Assembly (NCBI GenBank): GCA_030605665.1 | Contig: JAUWHW010000067.1 | Coordinates: 1 to 38,182 of the forward strand | Source of the DNA: Dehalococcoidia bacterium | GTDB taxonomy: Bacteria > Chloroflexota > Dehalococcoidia > GIF9 > AB-539-J10 | DNA: 38,182 nt | Reading direction: 5' to 3' | Part shown: piece after piece, positions 29,378-37,724 of the stretch | Layout of the letters: every line of letters begins with the position of its first letter | How positions within the stretch are numbered: the first letter of the stretch is position 1 | Position numbers and translations under genes: made by a program | The notes under the pieces: model-generated | The model's database searches: none | What the model was told of the DNA's origin: nothing | What the model saw: only the letters and a program-made list of their open reading frames with translations

Positions 29378-30700
29378 ATGGGGTGCACTGAAGTAGTAGC
29401 AATAGGATTGGCTACATCAGTAGCATATAATGCCTTGTTTGGCAACTACCCAGTGCATTTAGGTCTGGGCACAAATGAGAATGTGCCCTTACCCGATATT
29501 AAAAATGTAAGGAAAATAACGATCACGGTGGATAAAAATGTCTTTAAAAATGCCTATGGAGTTGCCATACCTAAAACTAATGGGCGAAGGGGAATTAAGC
29601 TTGCGGCGGCCTTGGGGGTATTCACAAACCTAAACAAAAATGCCACCCTAAAGAAGCAGGAATATTTAAATATTCTCGACCAAATAAATTCTTCTATGCT
29701 AGAAAAGGCAAATATCTTGGCAAGCAAAGTAGAAATTGGGCGGGTGGACATCTCCAAAAAGACAACACATATCGATATCTCTGCTGAACTTACTTGCCTT
29801 AAAGATGAAACAGAAACAGTAGCAAGGACAAGAATATACGGAGCTCATGACAATATAGTCTTAATACAAATAAACGGCGAAAAAATATATGAAAAAAGCG
29901 TTGGTGGAGAAGCCGAGAGTAAGAAAGAAAAGTTACCAGACAATATGGCTGAAATTCTCACACTTATCGAAACTATAGGCGCTAAGGAAAGGAAAGAGCT
30001 GAGAAAAACGAGAGACATGAATAAGAACCTAGCAAAAGAGGGAAAAGACAAGCAGTACGGCATAGGGATAGTAAGAATTCTAGAGAGTTTGATTCAAAAT
30101 GGCATGTTGTCAAATGACTTAATAGCAAATATCAAACTGGAAGTTGCTGCCGCGGGTGAGGCAAGGATGGGAGGTGCTCCAAAACCGGCGATGAGCACAT
30201 CAGGATCAGGAAATATGGGCATCACTGCCACGATTCCCATCATTGTCGCCGCCGATAGGCTGAATATCGCAGAAGATAGGCTTCTAAAGTCTATCTTGCT
30301 GTCACACATTGTTACCAGGATTGTATCCGACTATGTAGGTGATTTGTCTGCGCTATGCGGTTGTTTCAATAAATCAGCTATTGGAGCAGCGGCAGGGCTC
30401 ACATATCTCCTGGGAGGCAAAGAAAGGGAAATAAACAATGCCATTAATGCTGCAGCATCAAATATGACAGGCGTCATATGCGATGGAGCTAAGTACGGTT
30501 GCACATTAAAAGCCATGACAGCAGCGGGCATTGCTATAGAAAGTGCCTTAATGAGTGTAAGTGGAATAAAAAAGATACCATCAGACGGGGTTGTGGATGA
30601 AAAAGCGGAAGACACTGTAAAGAATATAGGCATTATTTCACACTCTATGGCTCAAACGGATATGGCAATCGTAAAAATGATACAGAGTCGAGTGGCTTGA
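29378..30700 (+). CDS. L-cysteine desulfidase / serine dehydratase-like family protein (UPF0597, CyuA/YhaM type)
   Basis: 440 residues from the first conventional start. Conserved blocks are MGCTEVVAIGLATSVAY, LSALCGCFNKSAIGAAAG and GVICDGAKYGCTLKAM; the cysteines in GCTE and CDGAK..GC are the expected iron-sulfur ligands of the L-cysteine desulfidase/serine dehydratase alpha-chain fold. Such enzymes break L-cysteine into pyruvate, ammonia and sulfide. Homologues begin about 14 residues earlier, and the frame here is open upstream (ILKFLQSNVKRA) without ATG, GTG or TTG in frame, so the true start is abnormal or a base is missing near 29334-29337. It lies 63 nt after serS and is more A-rich than its neighbours. 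Confidence 0.78.
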   Translation: MGCTEVVAIGLATSVAYNALFGNYPVHLGLGTNENVPLPDIKNVRKITITVDKNVFKNAYGVAIPKTNGRRGIKLAAALGVFTNLNKNATLKKQEYLNILDQINSSMLEKANILASKVEIGRVDISKKTTHIDISAELTCLKDETETVARTRIYGAHDNIVLIQINGEKIYEKSVGGEAESKKEKLPDNMAEILTLIETIGAKERKELRKTRDMNKNLAKEGKDKQYGIGIVRILESLIQNGMLSNDLIANIKLEVAAAGEARMGGAPKPAMSTSGSGNMGITATIPIIVAADRLNIAEDRLLKSILLSHIVTRIVSDYVGDLSALCGCFNKSAIGAAAGLTYLLGGKEREINNAINAAASNMTGVICDGAKYGCTLKAMTAAGIAIESALMSVSGIKKIPSDGVVDEKAEDTVKNIGIISHSMAQTDMAIVKMIQSRVA

Positions 30701-30710
30701 GGTCAGCTCC

Positions 30711-32090
30711 TTAGAAAACAATTAAGGCTGTGATGTCCATTATATTGGTCCCGCTGGGCCCAGTTACCACTAGATCCCTAAGCTCCTTAAAGAAATGGTA
30801 AGAGTCGTTGTTCTCCAGGTAAGAGGCAGGCTCCAAGCCAAGTTCCCTCGCCCTCTGGAGTGTGAATCCATCCGCTATCGCTCCAGCAGCATCTGTGGGA
30901 CCATCTATTCCATCCGTGCCGAAGGATACGATAGCTGCGTTCTCCAAACCCGCTAAACCTACTACAGCGCTAAGCACGAGTTCTTGATTTCGACCTCCCA
31001 GGCCCTTGCCCCTCACAGTCACCGTAGTCTCGCCTCCTGAAAGCAAAAGGCCAGGCATTGGAATTGGCTTCCCCACCTGGTATACTTCTTTCGCCACATT
31101 GGCTAAGTCCTCTCCAACCTGACGCGCCTCACCTTGCATCGTAGTGGTTAAAACATAGACATTGAGATTGTGAATTCTTCCGACTTCTGCAGCCATTTCG
31201 AGAGCATCTGCATTACTGGCTATAATCTTGTAGTAGGCATTCCGGAAACATTCCTCTCCGATTTTGGGTGTCTCAGGTATTATACCCTTTACCCCATTTC
31301 TCACGCGGGCAATGACGTTTGGCGGCATCTTTTCCACCAGTTTATATTTTTCAAACACAGAAAGAACATACTGGTAAGTGGTTAAATCCCAGTAAGTCGG
31401 TCCACTTGCAATCGTGTCTAGGCTATCCCCAACTACATCAGAGATGAGCAGAGTAACGATTCTTGCCGGATAAGCCGCCCTGGCTAGTTGCCCCCCTTTA
31501 AAAGCAGACAGGTGTTTTCTGGTTGCATTAAACTCTTGGATGGTGGCACCGCTGTTTAACAAAAGTTGTGTGGCCTCCTGCAACTCGCTAAGTTCTATAC
31601 CCTCCGTGGGGAGAGGCATGAGCGCCGAACCACCGCCGCTGACCAAACATATCACCAGGTCTTGAGAACCGAGTCCGCTAACGAGCTTTAGCATCTGTCT
31701 GGAACCTTCCATACCAGACTCACTGGGAATAGGATGTCCTGCCTCCACGAATTTGATTTTATGCGCTGCCTTCTTTGGTGCCGTGCCCTCAAGAATGTTT
31801 ACTGTCCCTTCTGTAAGTCGGTCTCCCAAGATCTGCTCCAGCGTTAGCGCCATCGCTGCACCGGCTTTCCCTCCCCCCACCGCTACGATTCTCCCCACCC
31901 CATTAAGGTCAACTTCATAATCCCCAACCTTAAGCTTAGCTGCTTCAACTTTCACCCACTTTCGCATGTTAGAAGCAGGGTCTCCTGCCTTGATGGCACT
32001 ATCTACTAACTCAACTAGGATTCTTCTAGCCTTACTGAGTATCGGGGTTCGAGCATTTTGAACTAGTATTTCAGCGTTTTTTACTAGCAT
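30711..32090 (-). CDS. gckA: glycerate 2-kinase (GckA/TtuD, MOFRL family)
   Basis: 459 residues, full length. The N-terminal DUF4147-type domain has VAVGGGKAGAAMA, GGGSALMPLP, NATRKHLSAFKGGQLA and SDVVGDSLDTIASGPT. The C-terminal MOFRL domain has LLSGGETTVTVRGKGLGGRN, QELVLSA and SFGTDGIDGPTDAAGA. It phosphorylates D-glycerate to 2-phosphoglycerate with ATP, completing the pathway of the hyi-garR genes at 13.7-15.3 kb. It is transcribed alone, convergent with the desulfidase-like gene 10 nt away. ATG 32090 has only a weak GAAG upstream. Confidence 0.9.
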   Translation of the reverse strand: MLVKNAEILVQNARTPILSKARRILVELVDSAIKAGDPASNMRKWVKVEAAKLKVGDYEVDLNGVGRIVAVGGGKAGAAMALTLEQILGDRLTEGTVNILEGTAPKKAAHKIKFVEAGHPIPSESGMEGSRQMLKLVSGLGSQDLVICLVSGGGSALMPLPTEGIELSELQEATQLLLNSGATIQEFNATRKHLSAFKGGQLARAAYPARIVTLLISDVVGDSLDTIASGPTYWDLTTYQYVLSVFEKYKLVEKMPPNVIARVRNGVKGIIPETPKIGEECFRNAYYKIIASNADALEMAAEVGRIHNLNVYVLTTTMQGEARQVGEDLANVAKEVYQVGKPIPMPGLLLSGGETTVTVRGKGLGGRNQELVLSAVVGLAGLENAAIVSFGTDGIDGPTDAAGAIADGFTLQRARELGLEPASYLENNDSYHFFKELRDLVVTGPSGTNIMDITALIVF

Positions 32091-32218
32091 TTATCTTCAC
32101 TTCACATCAATGCTTCGATACATCTTTCAATATACATTAAATAGTGCCATTTTCCTAGCTCTTAGCTATTGTAAGTAAGCTTATTTTTTACTTTAATATC
32201 TCTACAAAAAAGAGGGCG

Positions 32219-32239
32219 ATAAACTCGTAAAGAGTTTAT
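32219..32239 (-). terminator. possible terminator of the pdxS-to-yraN gene group
   Basis: ATAAACTC, a 5-nt loop and GAGTTTAT form a perfect 8-bp stem about 110 nt beyond the yraN stop. In the minus direction CGCCCTCTTTTTT follows, so the U-tract is 7 nt displaced. The rest of 32091-32348 shows nothing else. Confidence 0.35.
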
Positions 32240-32348
32240 AAAAAGAATTAACAAAAGCAGTCTACCCACATTGTTAGCCAAAGGCTAAGCAAAGGAAAAA
32301 AATAGACAAAAGACATAAAAAGGGTCTACTTATAAAGCTTTATGACCT

Positions 32349-32765
32349 TCAGCTAATGGCATTCTCAATGAGTTCGATGCGTTTGGTTTTACCGCTTTGG
32401 TCAACCTCTACGGCTACAACATCTATACGCCATGAAGAAGGCGGTTTTTGGTGGGTGGTTATGTAGGTTAAGGCTGAAGCGATTAGTTTTTTCTTTTTAG
32501 ACGGGGTTATTGATTCTTCAGGAGTACCGAAGTCCAAATTACTTTTAGTACGAACTTCGACAAAGACAAGGTAGTCTTTTTGCCGGGCGATGATATCAAT
32601 TTCTCCCGCACGGCAGTGAAAATTTGTCTCCCGAATATGGTAGCCTCTCTTTTTGAGAAATTTCTGGGCTAACTTCTCCCCTAGCTTGCCCACTTCCTGG
32701 CGATTCCTCTTTATTTGAGATTGCTTTTCACCCCTGAAAATTCTACGAATTTTTAGAAAACCCAT
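32349..32765 (-). CDS. yraN: YraN/UPF0102 family endonuclease-like protein
   Basis: 138 residues. A basic N-terminal extension (about 20 residues) precedes the family core: VGKLGEKLAQKFLKKRGYHI, then CRAGEIDIIARQKDYLVFVE and VRTK, the Holliday-junction-resolvase-like PD-(D/E)XK fold with E..ID....VFVEV.TK catalytic residues. The family often follows rnhB, as here with a 4-nt gap. The biochemical role is not settled; a nuclease role in chromosome repair or dimer processing is commonly assumed. Confidence 0.9.
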   Translation of the reverse strand: MGFLKIRRIFRGEKQSQIKRNRQEVGKLGEKLAQKFLKKRGYHIRETNFHCRAGEIDIIARQKDYLVFVEVRTKSNLDFGTPEESITPSKKKKLIASALTYITTHQKPPSSWRIDVVAVEVDQSGKTKRIELIENAIS

Positions 32766-32769
32766 TTAC

Positions 32770-33396
32770 TTAGCTCGCAAGCATAGTCTTGATGGGAGCA
32801 AAGGATAGACGATGAACTGGTGAAGGTCCTAATTGTTGCAAGCGGGAAACATGCCCTGGTGTTCCGTAACCTTTATGTTTAGCAAACCCGTAACCAGAAT
32901 AAATCTTATCCAGCTCCTCCATTATATGGTCTCTGGTGACTTTAGCCACAATAGAAGCACAGGCAATAGAAAGGCATAACCTGTCACCTTTGGTTATTCC
33001 TTCTTGAGGTATGGGACAGTGAGGCAAAGTCAATCTATCGATAAGGAGGAAATGCGGCTGCTGGGGCAATTTTTCTACAGCTTGCTTCATAGCTAGCTGA
33101 GTGGCCTTAAGTATATTTATGTCATCGATTACTTGAGGTGAAACAATACCAACACCTACAGCCACAACCTCTTTCTGTATTAAGTGGAAAAGAGATTCAC
33201 GCTTCTTTGCACTTAACTCTTTGCTATCCCGAACTAGCTTAAACCAAGGAGGATGACCAGAGCAGGGCAAAATAACGGCAGCAGCCACTACTGGGCCAGC
33301 AAGAGCCCCGCGGCCAGCTTCATCAATGCCGGCGATAAGCTCATAGCCCTGTAATTTAAGCTTACTTTCTTGGTCAAGATTCGGTGGCTGCGACAT
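32770..33396 (-). CDS. rnhB: ribonuclease HII
   Basis: 208 residues from ATG 33396, which has GGGAGGAAT directly upstream; an earlier in-frame ATG at 33420 lies in an AT-rich repeat. LIAGIDEAGRGALAGPVVAA contains the catalytic Asp-Glu pair, SKELSAKKR, RLCLSIACASIVAKVTRD and HKGYGTPGH are further family blocks. It removes ribonucleotides and RNA primers from DNA. It sits between mnmA and yraN. Confidence 0.95.
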   Translation of the reverse strand: MSQPPNLDQESKLKLQGYELIAGIDEAGRGALAGPVVAAAVILPCSGHPPWFKLVRDSKELSAKKRESLFHLIQKEVVAVGVGIVSPQVIDDINILKATQLAMKQAVEKLPQQPHFLLIDRLTLPHCPIPQEGITKGDRLCLSIACASIVAKVTRDHIMEELDKIYSGYGFAKHKGYGTPGHVSRLQQLGPSPVHRLSFAPIKTMLAS

Positions 33397-33410
33397 ATTC
33401 CTCCCAAAGT

Positions 33411-33489
33411 TAAAAGTCAAACGTCAAAAGTCAAAATGACAACTCAGAAAGCAAAAATTCTGTATTTTTGCATTTTGCATTTTAATTTT
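33411..33489. repeat. AT-rich palindromic repeat between mnmA and rnhB
   Basis: AAAAGTCAAAATGACAAC on the left and TGTATTTTTGCATTTTGCAT with TTTAATTTTT on the right are the arms of the family seen at 5925-6130 and 27792-28037, here without interior. The mnmA stop codon (33482-33484) lies at its edge. Confidence 0.5.
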
Positions 33490-34696
33490 TCCCATTTGAT
33501 ATTGTGCCACCACCTAGTACCTCAGCACCTTTATAGAATACAATAGCCTGTCCTGGGGTAAGCGCCCATTGCGGCTGTGAAAAGCAGATATCATAGATTG
33601 CTTCCCCTTCACGGAGTTTACTTTGAGCGAGATTCTTCGGTCGCTTCTCTCCCTCAGAATGACAACTGTCCTTTGTCACCCTGAGCGAAGTGAAGGGTCT
33701 TTGAGATTCTTCGCTACACTCAGAATGACAGAAGGCGAAGAGGGCAGAATGACAAAAGGCGAAGGGTTCAGGGTCGCAATGACAGGTGAGAAATAGTGTG
33801 GCTTCTGCCTCTTTTGATTTATAGCGTATTTTAGCGGTCACAGCTATAGGCTCAGATGGTGATTCGCCTGCCACCCAGTTTAGATTTTTAGCAGCAACTT
33901 TCCGACTGTAGAGATCCTTCGCTTCGCTCAGGATGACTCTATTATTCTGCCGGTCTATTCTAGTTACATAAAGGGGCTTACCTGAAGCCAGTCCTAAACC
34001 GTGCCTTTGCCCAATAGTGTAGAAAGCTATTCCTTGATGATGACCTAATATTGTCCCTTGGGTATCTGCAATGTCTCCAGGCGTACTCGAAAAGCGCTGG
34101 CTGAGAAAAGCGTGGTAATTCTTTTGAGAAATAAAGCAAAGATCCTGGCTAGACTTAATCGCCGTGGGTAGTCCCCTTTGTTTCGCTATCCGCTTAACCT
34201 CGGCTTTGGTATAGCTGCCTAGAGGAAACAAAAGAGAGCTGAGCCTCCCTTGATTTAAGGTATAAAGAAAGTAAGATTGGTCTTTACTGGTATCTTTTGC
34301 TTTAAGCAGGTGATAGCCATCATCAGACTTCTCAATCCTGGCATAATGGCCTGTAGCCAAGTAATCAGCGCCCAAGGAGAGAGCCTTATCTAACAGGAAG
34401 CTAAACTTTATATGCTGATTACAGGCAATACAGGGGTTAGGAGTCCGCCCTTTCTTATACTCCTGACAAAAATAGTCAATTACATAGCGTTCAAATTCCT
34501 TTTGTAAATCAACCCCGTAGAAGGGAATGCCTAGAATACGGCAGACCTGCTCAGCCTGACGCTGAAAGCTGTTAAGAGAATTCCACAGACACATATGAGC
34601 CCCCATAACTTCATAGCCAGCTTCCTTGAGTAGCAAGGCAGCTACAGAGGAATCCAATCCACCACTTAATGCTATGGCTACTCTTCCTTTAGTCAT
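33482..34696 (-). CDS. mnmA: tRNA-specific 2-thiouridylase MnmA with repeat-derived insertion
   Basis: 404 residues against about 350-370 for the family. The PP-loop is SGGLDSS (11-17). The catalytic cysteines are C89 in RTPNPCIACN and C187 in SSQDLCFIS. FYTIGQRHGLGLA (225-237) starts the central domain and TPGQAIVFYKGAEVLGGGTI (380-399) ends the beta-barrel. MnmA thiolates U34 of tRNA-Lys, Glu and Gln. Between LFLT (301-304) and QSKLREGEAIYDI (from about 358) lie roughly 55 residues (CHCDPE, FCHSECSEESQRPF, HSEGEKRPKNLA) that are translated REP repeats, inserted in frame into the C-terminal barrel. A second REP-like stretch encodes VILSEAKDLYS (254-264). The start at 34696 lacks a Shine-Dalgarno sequence. 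Confidence 0.92.
   Translation of the reverse strand: MTKGRVAIALSGGLDSSVAALLLKEAGYEVMGAHMCLWNSLNSFQRQAEQVCRILGIPFYGVDLQKEFERYVIDYFCQEYKKGRTPNPCIACNQHIKFSFLLDKALSLGADYLATGHYARIEKSDDGYHLLKAKDTSKDQSYFLYTLNQGRLSSLLFPLGSYTKAEVKRIAKQRGLPTAIKSSQDLCFISQKNYHAFLSQRFSSTPGDIADTQGTILGHHQGIAFYTIGQRHGLGLASGKPLYVTRIDRQNNRVILSEAKDLYSRKVAAKNLNWVAGESPSEPIAVTAKIRYKSKEAEATLFLTCHCDPEPFAFCHSALFAFCHSECSEESQRPFTSLRVTKDSCHSEGEKRPKNLAQSKLREGEAIYDICFSQPQWALTPGQAIVFYKGAEVLGGGTISNGKN
33620..33787. repeat. cluster of REP repeats inside mnmA
   Basis: At least three tandem partial units occur: GTCACCCTGAGCGAAGTGAA with GGGTCTTTGAGATTCTTCGC, CTCAGAATGACAGAAGGCGA, and GGTTCAGGGTCGCAATGAC. The total length keeps the frame. A fourth unit, GAGATCCTTCGCTTCGCTCA with GGATGAC, lies at 33911-33937. 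Confidence 0.75.
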
Positions 34697-34724
34697 AGAC
34701 TATATAAGTATATCGCACAAAGTA

Positions 34725-34771
34725 GAGCGTAGCGAGATTGCTTCGTCGCCTTCGGCTCCGCGCAATGACAT
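34725..34771. repeat. REP element upstream of mnmA
   Basis: GAGCGTAGCGAGATTGCTTC and CCTTCGGCTCCGCGCAATGA form an imperfect hairpin of the same family as 6940-6978 and 7042-7072. It fills the tmk-mnmA gap. Confidence 0.6.
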
Positions 34772-34784
34772 TTGAAGGAATTGC

Positions 34785-35408
34785 TCAGAATGCTAAGTCG
34801 GGTAATAGTTGACTCACCCTTTCCCAGACAATTTCGCTGATTTTCCTTTTAGGCAGTGTAGCATCTATTACTAACCAATGGTCTGGATCAGCTGCCGCCA
34901 GCCTGTGGTATCCTTCCCTTACTCGGCGATGGAAGGACAATTCCTCCAGTTCAAAACGATCTTTTAAATTACGCTTCCGCATTAATCCTTGCTCAGGCGG
35001 TAAGTCCAAAAGGATAACAATATCTGGCTTGAGATTTTGTGTTGCCAGGCTATTAACCATTTCTACAGTAGGTAAATTAAGCCCACGCCCATAGCCTTGA
35101 TACACAAGAGTAGAATAGCTAAAGCGGTCGCAGATAACTATCTTGTCTTCTTGTAAAGCGGGTTGGATTACCTCAGTTACCAATTGGGCACGGGAAGCTA
35201 CAAAAAGGAGCAATTCAGCCTCAGATGAAATGGGACTTTTTCCTTTCCTCTTGAGCACTCTTCTTATCTTATAACCTAAAGTAGTACCACCGGGTTCATG
35301 TGTCAGTATTGCAGGAATATTCTCCTGACATAATCTGCGCCATAAAGCCCTGGCCTGGGTGCTTTTGCCACAGCCCTCACCACCTTCAAATGTGATAAAT
35401 AGGCTCAA
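34785..35408 (-). CDS. tmk: thymidylate kinase
   Basis: 207 residues. FEGGEGCGKSTQARAL is Walker A, LTHEPGGT the dTMP loop, ICDRFSYSTLVYQG the DR(F/Y) motif, and LDLPPEQGLMRKR begins the lid. It converts dTMP to dTDP. The start is TTG at 35408, overlapping the stop of the upstream ATPase gene (TTGA), which indicates coupling. Confidence 0.95.
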   Translation of the reverse strand: MSLFITFEGGEGCGKSTQARALWRRLCQENIPAILTHEPGGTTLGYKIRRVLKRKGKSPISSEAELLLFVASRAQLVTEVIQPALQEDKIVICDRFSYSTLVYQGYGRGLNLPTVEMVNSLATQNLKPDIVILLDLPPEQGLMRKRNLKDRFELEELSFHRRVREGYHRLAAADPDHWLVIDATLPKRKISEIVWERVSQLLPDLAF

Positions 35409-36811
35409 GGATTATTCCAATTCTCCTTACTGGAATTAAGATTGTGATGTCTGGTCAGCAGATGTTGCAGATGACGAATATAGCTGGATTCAGAGGCAAC
35501 AGGATAAACAGTATCCAGACACTGCCTCATCTGAGCAATGTTATTACTTTTGAGGACATAGATTGGTATGCTGAGTGCCTCAGCATCTCTTATCTTCTGC
35601 GGCTTACGGCGGTAATAGCTCCGTGTAGTAACAAAAAGGTCAACTTGCTTAATATCGGTGATGATTTTCAAATTCCTTTGCTTTTCCACGGCCACTTGTT
35701 CCAACCGGGAACGATTGACACCAAAGAGATAAAATCGTAGTGGTTTTTCCTCCAGTTCTTCCGCTGCGCTCAGGACAAGCTTTTGGTTGCTTCCTAGCCT
35801 GGAAGGTGGTGCCATCTCCTCCCTTCTTACCTCCCCATTTTCGCCCATACAGCGAAGCTCCGCTTGGATAGATTGCTGGTGTAAAGTGGCATCTACAGCA
35901 TCAATTACTTTGGGATGAACAACCACCTTGTAATAGTCCATAATTTCAACTACCACATCAAAGGTAGGTGGCGCTTTGCGCTCCAAAACAGACTTCTGTG
36001 TGTGACGCCGCCTGGCCTCTTCATCACCTAAGGTAACCGTCTGAATACCACCAACGAGGTCGGACAAAGTAGGATTCATTATTAAATTTTCCAAGGTGTT
36101 TCCATGTGCTGTGCCTACCAGTTGCACTCCGCGCTCGGCAATAGTTCGAGCTGCCTGAGCTTCAAGCTCGGTGCCTATTTCGTCAATAATGATGACCTCA
36201 GGCATGTGATTTTCTACCGCTTCAATCATTACTGCATGCTGCTTAGCAGGAGTGGCCACCTGCATTCGTCGTGCGTGCCCGATAGCAGGATGAGGAATAT
36301 CACCATCCCCAGCGATTTCATTGGAGGTATCAATTACAATAACGCGTTTTTTGAAGTCTTCAGCCAATACTCGGGCTACTTCCCGCAACATGGTCGTTTT
36401 ACCCACGCCAGGTGGTCCCAAAAGTAAAACATTCTGGCCCGGTTCGATAAGGTCTTGAATCATTCTTACACTGCCAAACACAGCTCTGCCCACACGGCAG
36501 GTCAAGCCGACTATATGACCATTCCTATTCCGTATGGCTGAAATACGATGAAGAGTGCGCTCGATTCCAGCACGATTGTCCCCGGTGAATTCGCCAACGC
36601 GGGATACCACGTAGTTGATATCATTGCAGTCAACTTCACTGGAATTAAGCACTAACTCTCGGTGGAGGAAGCGAACTTCAGGAGGACGCCCCAGATCTAA
36701 GATTACCTCTAATAGGTCACTGCAATCAGGTTGCTGGTAAAGTAAATCATGGATATGAGGAGGTAAGACATCGAACAAAACAGCCAGCTCTTTACTAACT
36801 ACCTTTTGCAT
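35405..36811 (-). CDS. SpoIIIAA/Ycf45-type AAA ATPase with C-terminal nucleic-acid-binding-like region
   Basis: 468 residues. The N-terminal region is followed by the ATPase: NVLLLGPPGVGKTTMLREVA (Walker A at 132-140), VIVIDTSNEIAGDGDIPHPA and IGHARRM, EVIIIDEIGTELEAQAARTI (Walker B) and TAHGNTLENLI. This is the SpoIIIAA/Ycf45 family, found in non-sporulating Chloroflexota and cyanobacteria as well as spore formers. The C-terminal third (from about 350) has RFYLFGVNRSRLEQV and SIPIYVLKSNNIAQMRQCLD, similar to the R3H-type extension of Ycf45 proteins. A linker (about 338-356) may derive from a REP repeat. It overlaps tmk by 4 nt. The cellular role is unclear. Confidence 0.85.
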   Translation of the reverse strand: MQKVVSKELAVLFDVLPPHIHDLLYQQPDCSDLLEVILDLGRPPEVRFLHRELVLNSSEVDCNDINYVVSRVGEFTGDNRAGIERTLHRISAIRNRNGHIVGLTCRVGRAVFGSVRMIQDLIEPGQNVLLLGPPGVGKTTMLREVARVLAEDFKKRVIVIDTSNEIAGDGDIPHPAIGHARRMQVATPAKQHAVMIEAVENHMPEVIIIDEIGTELEAQAARTIAERGVQLVGTAHGNTLENLIMNPTLSDLVGGIQTVTLGDEEARRRHTQKSVLERKAPPTFDVVVEIMDYYKVVVHPKVIDAVDATLHQQSIQAELRCMGENGEVRREEMAPPSRLGSNQKLVLSAAEELEEKPLRFYLFGVNRSRLEQVAVEKQRNLKIITDIKQVDLFVTTRSYYRRKPQKIRDAEALSIPIYVLKSNNIAQMRQCLDTVYPVASESSYIRHLQHLLTRHHNLNSSKENWNNP

Positions 36812-36833
36812 GCTGTAATAAGGTTATTCTCCC

Positions 36834-37715
36834 TTACCAACCCCTGGTAGCTAGCAACTCCTGCTGAGGTATAGTTTTTATATCTAAACCGGGCATGGCA
36901 GCTCCTAGACCTTTAGATACCTCAGCAATAATAGCAGGGTCTTGATAATGAGTAGTAGCTTCGACAACAGCTTTCGCTATAGCAGGGGGGTCGCTGGACT
37001 TAAAAATGCCTGAGCCAACAAACACACCCTCAGCACCCAGTTGCATCATTAAAGCAGCATCGGCTGGTGTAGCTACACCGCCAGCAGCGAAGTTCACCAC
37101 GGGCAACTTTCCTGTGTTATGTACCTCCATCACTAACTCCAGAGGAGCACCAAGATTTTTTGCCTCAGCCACCAATTCCTCTACAGGTAAAGCCCGAAGT
37201 CTGCGAATCCCATCCTGGACAGCCCGCATGTGCCTCACAGCTTCAACAATATTTCCCGTTCCAGCTTCACCCTTTGTCCGAATCATAGCTGCCCCCTCAG
37301 CAATGCGACGCAGCGCTTCGCCCAAATCACGGCAGCCACAAACGAAAGGAACTTTGAAATCGTGTTTCCAGACATGATGGCTTTCGTCAGCAGGAGTAAG
37401 TACTTCAGACTCATCAATAAAATCAACCCCCAATGCCTCCAGCACCTGGGCTTCAACAAAGTGCCCGATACGGCATTTTGCCATCACTGGTATGCTTACT
37501 GCTTTCATTATGGCTGAAATTATAGTTGGGTCGGCCATGCGAGCCACTCCGCCAGCAGCGCGAATATCTGCTGGCACTCGCTCCAATGCCATAACAGCGC
37601 AGGCACCAGCATCCTCAGCGATTTTGGCTTGCTCCGGGGTGACCACATCCATAATTACGTCACCCTTCAGCATCTGAGCCAATCCAGTTTTAGTTTTCCA
37701 GGTACCCTTCTCCAT
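36834..37715 (-). CDS. pdxS: pyridoxal 5'-phosphate synthase lyase subunit PdxS
   Basis: 293 residues, full length. [40 protein letters not shown], the Schiff-base lysine K80 in [23 protein letters not shown], the second lysine in [15 protein letters not shown] and [20 protein letters not shown] are all present. PdxS makes PLP from ribose 5-phosphate, glyceraldehyde 3-phosphate and ammonia supplied by PdxT. No pdxT is adjacent in this window. There is no Shine-Dalgarno; the -10 lies 9 nt before ATG 37715. Confidence 0.96.
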   Translation of the reverse strand: MEKGTWKTKTGLAQMLKGDVIMDVVTPEQAKIAEDAGACAVMALERVPADIRAAGGVARMADPTIISAIMKAVSIPVMAKCRIGHFVEAQVLEALGVDFIDESEVLTPADESHHVWKHDFKVPFVCGCRDLGEALRRIAEGAAMIRTKGEAGTGNIVEAVRHMRAVQDGIRRLRALPVEELVAEAKNLGAPLELVMEVHNTGKLPVVNFAAGGVATPADAALMMQLGAEGVFVGSGIFKSSDPPAIAKAVVEATTHYQDPAIIAEVSKGLGAAMPGLDIKTIPQQELLATRGW

Positions 37716-37724
37716 AGTAGGGAG

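Noticed and set aside
35405..36811. Sporulation system because of the SpoIIIAA-like protein
   Set aside because: The Ycf45/SpoIIIAA ATPase is widespread in non-sporulating bacteria, and no other spoIIIA gene is present.
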